The translations under genes and the position numbers were made by a program. A stretch of 53,323 nucleotides of DNA from Butyrivibrio sp. (GTDB lineage Bacteria > Bacillota > Clostridia > Lachnospirales > Lachnospiraceae): NCBI RefSeq assembly GCF_015056685.1, contig NZ_SVFW01000027.1, forward strand, positions 1-53,323, read 5' to 3'. The notes under the pieces are model-generated. The model had not been told where the DNA came from and did no database searches. It was given only the letters and a program-made list of their open reading frames with translations. Of the stretch, positions 49,825-53,323 are shown one piece after another. Each line of letters begins with the position of its first letter. The first letter of the stretch is position 1.

Positions 49825-50259
49825 TCAGTCATTGTACACCTCTTCCACTTCCTCATGCTCAATCTTTCCTCTTGCCATTATCAGTGTTCCAATGATTATT
49901 ATCATTGCGGGAATCAGGAAAAAATCGTTTCCGAATATTATTCTGCAAAGGAGAGTCGCTCCAAGTCCCAGCATTGCCGGAATATGGTTCTTGGCATCCA
50001 GCCACTGCTGAATGAATACAGTTGTGAAAAGAGCTGTCATTGAGAAGTCAATTCCCGTCGAATCAAAATTCAAATATGTGCCAATCACTCCACCGAGGAA
50101 AGAGCCAATAATCCAGGACGACTGATCAAAGAGAGTTACAAGAAGTCTGTATCCGCTTTTGTTCACTCCTTCGGGACATCTATCTGAACTAAGCATTGCG
50201 TAAGTTTCATCACAGAGTGCATAGTAAAGATACCATTTTCTTTTTCCATACTTCTCCCA
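49825..50259 (-). pseudogene. azlC: AzlC-like branched-chain amino acid exporter, 5' end lost
   Basis: The open frame reads WEKYGKRKWYLYYALCDETYAM then LSSDRCPEGVNKSGYRLLV and four hydrophobic segments ending in GRGKIEHEEVEEVYND. DETYALLS and the run of helices identify AzlC, normally ~230 residues; about 85 N-terminal residues are missing and a TAA at 50260-50262 closes the frame. No azlD follows. An internal ATG at 50196 would give a 123-residue product, probably inactive. Confidence 0.65.
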
Positions 50260-50278
50260 TTATTCCATTTGATATTTG

Positions 50279-50331
50279 CTCAGGAAGCTGCTAGATATCT
50301 TCAAAGCTTCTTGTTACAGCAAAGTCCTCAT
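50279..50331 (-). repeat. 53-bp copy of part of the gene at 41575-42000
   Basis: Matches 41665-41717 over 53 bases with three mismatches and no gap (CTCAGGAAGCTGCT... to ...AAAGTCCTCAT). It lies against the cut end of azlC and is a fragment of a paralogous gene. Confidence 0.85.
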
Positions 50332-50394
50332 CGTCATTTTATTATATATTTTCTATTCTTATTTTATGAAATCTTAAGGCTCTTTTATCATAAA

Positions 50395-50874
50395 TCAGCG
50401 TAGGCGTTTCTTAAAGAATCTATTCATTGAACTATGGACTACTTCCTTTGGTCTTTCTATCTCAATATATCCGCTCTTCTCATAAATATGTATTGCAGCC
50501 TGAAGATTATCATGTGTTTCCAGATATGAATACTGGTATCCTGCGTCCCTCATTTTTTCTTCTATCAATGCTATAAGCTCATATCCCAATCCCGAACCTT
50601 TAGCAGAATCATCAAGATACAATTTCTGAAGCTCTGCTGTCTCTTCCATAAAATCAAGCTTCGCAAAACCAACACCCCCAATGACTTTTTCCTGCGCATC
50701 TTCTATTACGAAATATCTTCTCTCATCTGCTCCGTAATAGTCACTAAGTTGGTCAAGCCCTTTATCAAAATAAACTGTTCCCGGAATATCAAGTTTGTGC
50801 TTTTCAAGATTTTTTCTTATAAGTTTGGCAACAGCAGCATTGTCGTCCTTTGTCATTTCTCTATATTTAAGCAT
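50395..50874 (-). CDS. GNAT-family N-acetyltransferase
   Basis: 159 residues. Acetyl-CoA-binding motif A: AELQKLYLDDSAKGSGLGYELIALIEEKMRDAG, with the K-G-S-G-L-G loop. Motif B includes YLETHDNLQAAIHIYEKSGYIEIE. Substrate unknown. Confidence 0.85.
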   Translation of the reverse strand: MLKYREMTKDDNAAVAKLIRKNLEKHKLDIPGTVYFDKGLDQLSDYYGADERRYFVIEDAQEKVIGGVGFAKLDFMEETAELQKLYLDDSAKGSGLGYELIALIEEKMRDAGYQYSYLETHDNLQAAIHIYEKSGYIEIERPKEVVHSSMNRFFKKRLR

Positions 50875-50939
50875 CTGTTTCTCCTACAAATATTGGCTTT
50901 AAAAGCTCTGGTATTTTCTGTCGCTACAAGACTTTCCGA

Positions 50940-51530
50940 TTATTTATTTTCCCTGCTAATGGTTATAGTAACATCACCATTAGAAAGAAGATCTGCCATC
51001 TCTGCTTCATCCTTATCAGATATATGACCTAGCCTTGTGTATGACCAACTGTTGGAACCATAAAACACCACCATCTGGTTTCCTGAATACAGAACTATAT
51101 CTCCTGATGATGTTGTTGTCTGCTTATCATCTCGTGGCAAACTCTGTCCTATGGAACCCACCTGTTCAAAATCGCCATACATTGACATCTGAATGGTAAT
51201 ATCACCATCTTTAGCCATATCCCGCAGCGCTTCTACAGCCTGATTGTCTTCCCAGTCTACATTAACTTTTGTATCGCCAATCGTCATTATCATTGTACTA
51301 TCTCCAATAGCTTCATCATCTACTGATTCATCTTTTTCTGCCAGCTGATTCATAGCAGTTCCCTCCGACATGACATTCTCTTCTGAGCTTTCTCTTTCAA
51401 TATTTTCTGATGCTGATATTTCAGTTACAGCATCCTGATTATCGCTAGAGTTTTTTGTATTCCCAGAACAGGCACACATGCAAAACATTATGGTCATACA
51501 GAATGCCAGAAAAATCATTTTCGTTTTCAT
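50940..51530 (-). CDS. Lipoprotein with cyclophilin-like domain
   Basis: 196 residues. Lipobox MCAC (Cys ~21), acidic Ser/Glu linker to ~75, then MIMTIGDTKVNVDWEDNQAVEALRDMAKDGDITIQMSMYGDFEQVGSIGQSLP...GDIVLYSGNQMVVFYGSNSWSYTRLGHI, the cyclophilin-like fold often found as lipoproteins near flavodoxin or reductase genes in Firmicutes. Function unknown. Followed by no terminator before the GNAT gene but separate. Confidence 0.8.
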   Translation of the reverse strand: MKTKMIFLAFCMTIMFCMCACSGNTKNSSDNQDAVTEISASENIERESSEENVMSEGTAMNQLAEKDESVDDEAIGDSTMIMTIGDTKVNVDWEDNQAVEALRDMAKDGDITIQMSMYGDFEQVGSIGQSLPRDDKQTTTSSGDIVLYSGNQMVVFYGSNSWSYTRLGHISDKDEAEMADLLSNGDVTITISRENK

Positions 51531-51542
51531 CGCAAACTTCCT

Positions 51543-52085
51543 TTATTTTAGAGCTTTACCAAACTCGAAAGCTTCGTTTAACTCTTCTGTTTTCCCAGAT
51601 GCCTCACCCATATCACCTATGCCTCCACAGAATAAGGAACCTGAAAACTGAGCTTTTTCAAAGCAATCAATCCATCCCTGGAGTCCACTTTCAGCCTTTT
51701 TAGGCACAAACTCTTCATCCTCAGCTGCGACGGAGAGCATATATACATTTCTAAATCTATAATCTGAAGGATATAGAGGATTGAGCCTATCCAAAAGAGT
51801 CTTCATCTGTCCGCTCATCTCGTAGTAATAGATTGGTGTTGCAAAAACCAGGGTATCTGCATTCTTTACTTTTTCTGCAATAGTGGCAGCATCATCCTTA
51901 ATGACACATTTTTGTGTATTTTGACAGGCCAGACATCCGATACAGAATCCGATATTTTTCCCTTTTAGGCTTATATGCTCCACATCATGACCTGACGCTT
52001 TTGCCCCCTCTATAAGCTTTTCAGTAAGTATATCTGAATTGCTATTTGCGCGAAGACTTGTTGAAATAACTAACACTTTACTCAT
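51543..52085 (-). CDS. Flavodoxin-family NAD(P)H reductase
   Basis: 180 residues. FMN-binding phosphate loop ISTSLRANSNSD near 8-19, and NIGFCIGCLACQNTQKCVIKDD near 45-65, a cysteine-containing loop usual in this subfamily (iron-sulfur flavoprotein-like), then VFATPIYYYEMSGQMKTLLDRL. Upstream of the cyclophilin-like lipoprotein by 12 bp, so likely one operon with the hydrolase gene. Confidence 0.85.
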   Translation of the reverse strand: MSKVLVISTSLRANSNSDILTEKLIEGAKASGHDVEHISLKGKNIGFCIGCLACQNTQKCVIKDDAATIAEKVKNADTLVFATPIYYYEMSGQMKTLLDRLNPLYPSDYRFRNVYMLSVAAEDEEFVPKKAESGLQGWIDCFEKAQFSGSLFCGGIGDMGEASGKTEELNEAFEFGKALK

Positions 52086-52097
52086 ATCATCCCATCC

Positions 52098-53099
52098 TTA
52101 CTTTAGATTCTCCTTAAAGAAGCTCTCCAGCTTGTCAAAAGGAATATAATCCTTATCCCCGCCATCATAAAGGTCAGTGTGCACAGCATCAGGGATTATC
52201 ATAAGTTCCTTATTATCTGCGTACTTGCTGTCTTTAATCATATCTGCATAAGCATCCTTTGAAAAATAACATGAATGAGCTTTTTCTCCATGTACAAGTA
52301 AGACAGCACTTCTGATCTCGTTGCTGTATTTAAGGATTGGCTGATTTACAAAAGATTCACAGCCGATCACATTCCAACCACCGTTGGAATTAAGACTTCT
52401 CTTGTGATATCCTCTGTCAGTCTTGTAATAGTCATAGTAGTCTTTTACAAAGAAAGGTGCATCCTCCGGAAGTGGATCTACTACACCGCCGCCAAGCTTA
52501 TACTCACCTGCCTTAAGGTCTTCAAGTCTCTGAGCGCACATGGCAGCCCTCTTCTGATACCTTGCTTCCTCGCTGTCCTCGGAGTCAAAATATCCCTTGG
52601 CATTTACTCTTGTCATGTCATACATTGTCATTGCAGCTGTAGCTTTGATCCTTGTATCAAGAGCTGCTGTATTTACAGCCATGCCGCCCCATCCACAGAT
52701 ACCGATGATTCCAATCCTGTCAGGATCTACTTTTTCATTAAGTGAAAGGAAATCAACTGCAGCCATGAAATCTTCTGTGTTGATATCAGGAGATGCCATA
52801 TATCTTACATTCCCACCGGACTCTCCTGTAAATGATGGGTCAAATGCTATTGTTAAGAATCCTCTCTCTGCCATTGTCTGAGCATAAAGACCTGAGCACT
52901 GCTCTTTAACTGCACCGAATGGCCCGCATACAGCAATTGCAGGAAGTTTGCCCTCTGCATTCTTAGGAACATACATATCTGCTGCCAGGGTGATTCCATA
53001 TCTGTTTACAAATGTGACTTTGCTGTGGTCTACCTTATCGCTCTTTTTAAAGGTCTTATCCCACTCGGTTACAAGGTTTAGTTCTTCTTTTCTGATCAT
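52098..53099 (-). CDS. Alpha/beta-hydrolase with cysteine nucleophile
   Basis: 333 residues. The elbow reads GIIGICGWGGMAVN near 133 (GxCxxG), so the nucleophile is cysteine as in dienelactone hydrolases. Other landmarks: LAADMYVPKNAEGKLPAIAVCGPFGAVKEQ, AFDPSFTGESGG, and VLLVHGEKAHSCYFSKDAY with D/H near the end (DAVHTDLYDG). Relatives are found beside flavodoxin and regulators, often in redox-stress loci. The ATG at 53099 has GGAGG eight bases upstream. Confidence 0.8.
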   Translation of the reverse strand: MIRKEELNLVTEWDKTFKKSDKVDHSKVTFVNRYGITLAADMYVPKNAEGKLPAIAVCGPFGAVKEQCSGLYAQTMAERGFLTIAFDPSFTGESGGNVRYMASPDINTEDFMAAVDFLSLNEKVDPDRIGIIGICGWGGMAVNTAALDTRIKATAAMTMYDMTRVNAKGYFDSEDSEEARYQKRAAMCAQRLEDLKAGEYKLGGGVVDPLPEDAPFFVKDYYDYYKTDRGYHKRSLNSNGGWNVIGCESFVNQPILKYSNEIRSAVLLVHGEKAHSCYFSKDAYADMIKDSKYADNKELMIIPDAVHTDLYDGGDKDYIPFDKLESFFKENLK

Positions 53100-53119
53100 T
53101 TTACATTCCTCCGTTTTAA

Positions 53120-53323
53120 TCATTTCTCTTTTTGAATCTGTCTTATCAAAAAATCCATGTTATCAACTTTTTTCTGGCTGTCATGAAGCTCATCCATAAG
53201 ATGGCACCGGCATTTTCTAAGATCTCTAAGAAGTGTATCTGTATCTCCTTCTTCATACATCTTTTTCATAAAGCTTATTTCTTTCTCATCACAGCCCATG
53301 TCAGTAAGGCTTTCAAGAATCTT
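53120..53323 (-). CDS. Small helical protein, partial at window end
   Basis: The last 67 residues of a gene that starts beyond the window: ILESLTDMGCDEKEISFMKKMYEEGDTDTLLRDLRKCRCHLMDELHDSQKKVDNMDFLIRQIQKEK. Two-helix protein common in Firmicutes beside alpha/beta-hydrolases and MerR or HxlR regulators. Its stop lies 20 bp before the hydrolase ATG. Confidence 0.6.
   Translation of the reverse strand, partial: KILESLTDMGCDEKEISFMKKMYEEGDTDTLLRDLRKCRCHLMDELHDSQKKVDNMDFLIRQIQKEK

Overview
The window looks like the chromosome of an anaerobic, low-GC Firmicute of the Lachnospiraceae (Butyrivibrio or Pseudobutyrivibrio type). I infer this from strong GGAGG ribosome sites, many small lipoproteins, a domain-swapped GH3 beta-glucosidase beside a GH2 enzyme, an AgrC/LytTR pair, a TcyP-like symporter, LarE, and small proteins typical of that family. 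No rRNA or tRNA gene was seen. Nearly all genes lie on the minus strand.

Layout. 1-10.7 kb is a defence island: a cut-short Hsp70-like ATPase and a coiled-coil, possibly GrpE-like partner, a MazG-fold pyrophosphohydrolase, a GIY-YIG protein, an McrC-like DUF2357/PD-(D/E)XK nuclease overlapping an McrB-like AAA+ NTPase, a TIR protein, an hsdS relic, and a MazG plus GIY-YIG/DUF2075 pair. 11-17 kb holds exported and zinc-ribbon proteins, a three-repeat Ltp-family protein behind a GEMM/c-di-GMP-type riboswitch with its own terminator, a rhodanese ended by a Trp-to-stop change, a YfcE-type phosphoesterase and an inositol-phosphatase-family enzyme. 17-18.7 kb has an XRE regulator facing a small ORF and an ORF6N protein separated by a perfect 33-bp palindrome. 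18.7-28 kb is one tightly coupled operon: GH3, 4-TM protein, GH2, GtrA-like protein, LytTR regulator, AgrC-like kinase, DnaJ-domain protein.

29.6-31.3 kb carries the most unusual structure. Two arrays of short inverted repeats with exactly constant spacing flank one AlkZ-related gene: array A has four units with period 75 bp (9-mer TACGGATAA and its inverse), array B has five units with period 54 bp (TATAGGCAG and its inverse). The sequence between half-sites is different in every unit. I know no described element that matches.

31.3-39.4 kb is ordinary accessory metabolism: lipoprotein esterase, TetR with a membrane protein, LarE, a TcyP-like symporter behind an apparent attenuator, a CMD-cupin protein, acylphosphatase, an MIF-like protein. 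39.4-50.4 kb is a gene graveyard: an IS605-type element with dead tnpA and intact tnpB, then truncated or fused relics among intact genes, including an AbiE locus with intact antitoxin and ruined toxin. 50.4-53.3 kb returns to intact genes (GNAT, lipoprotein, flavodoxin-fold reductase, alpha/beta hydrolase).
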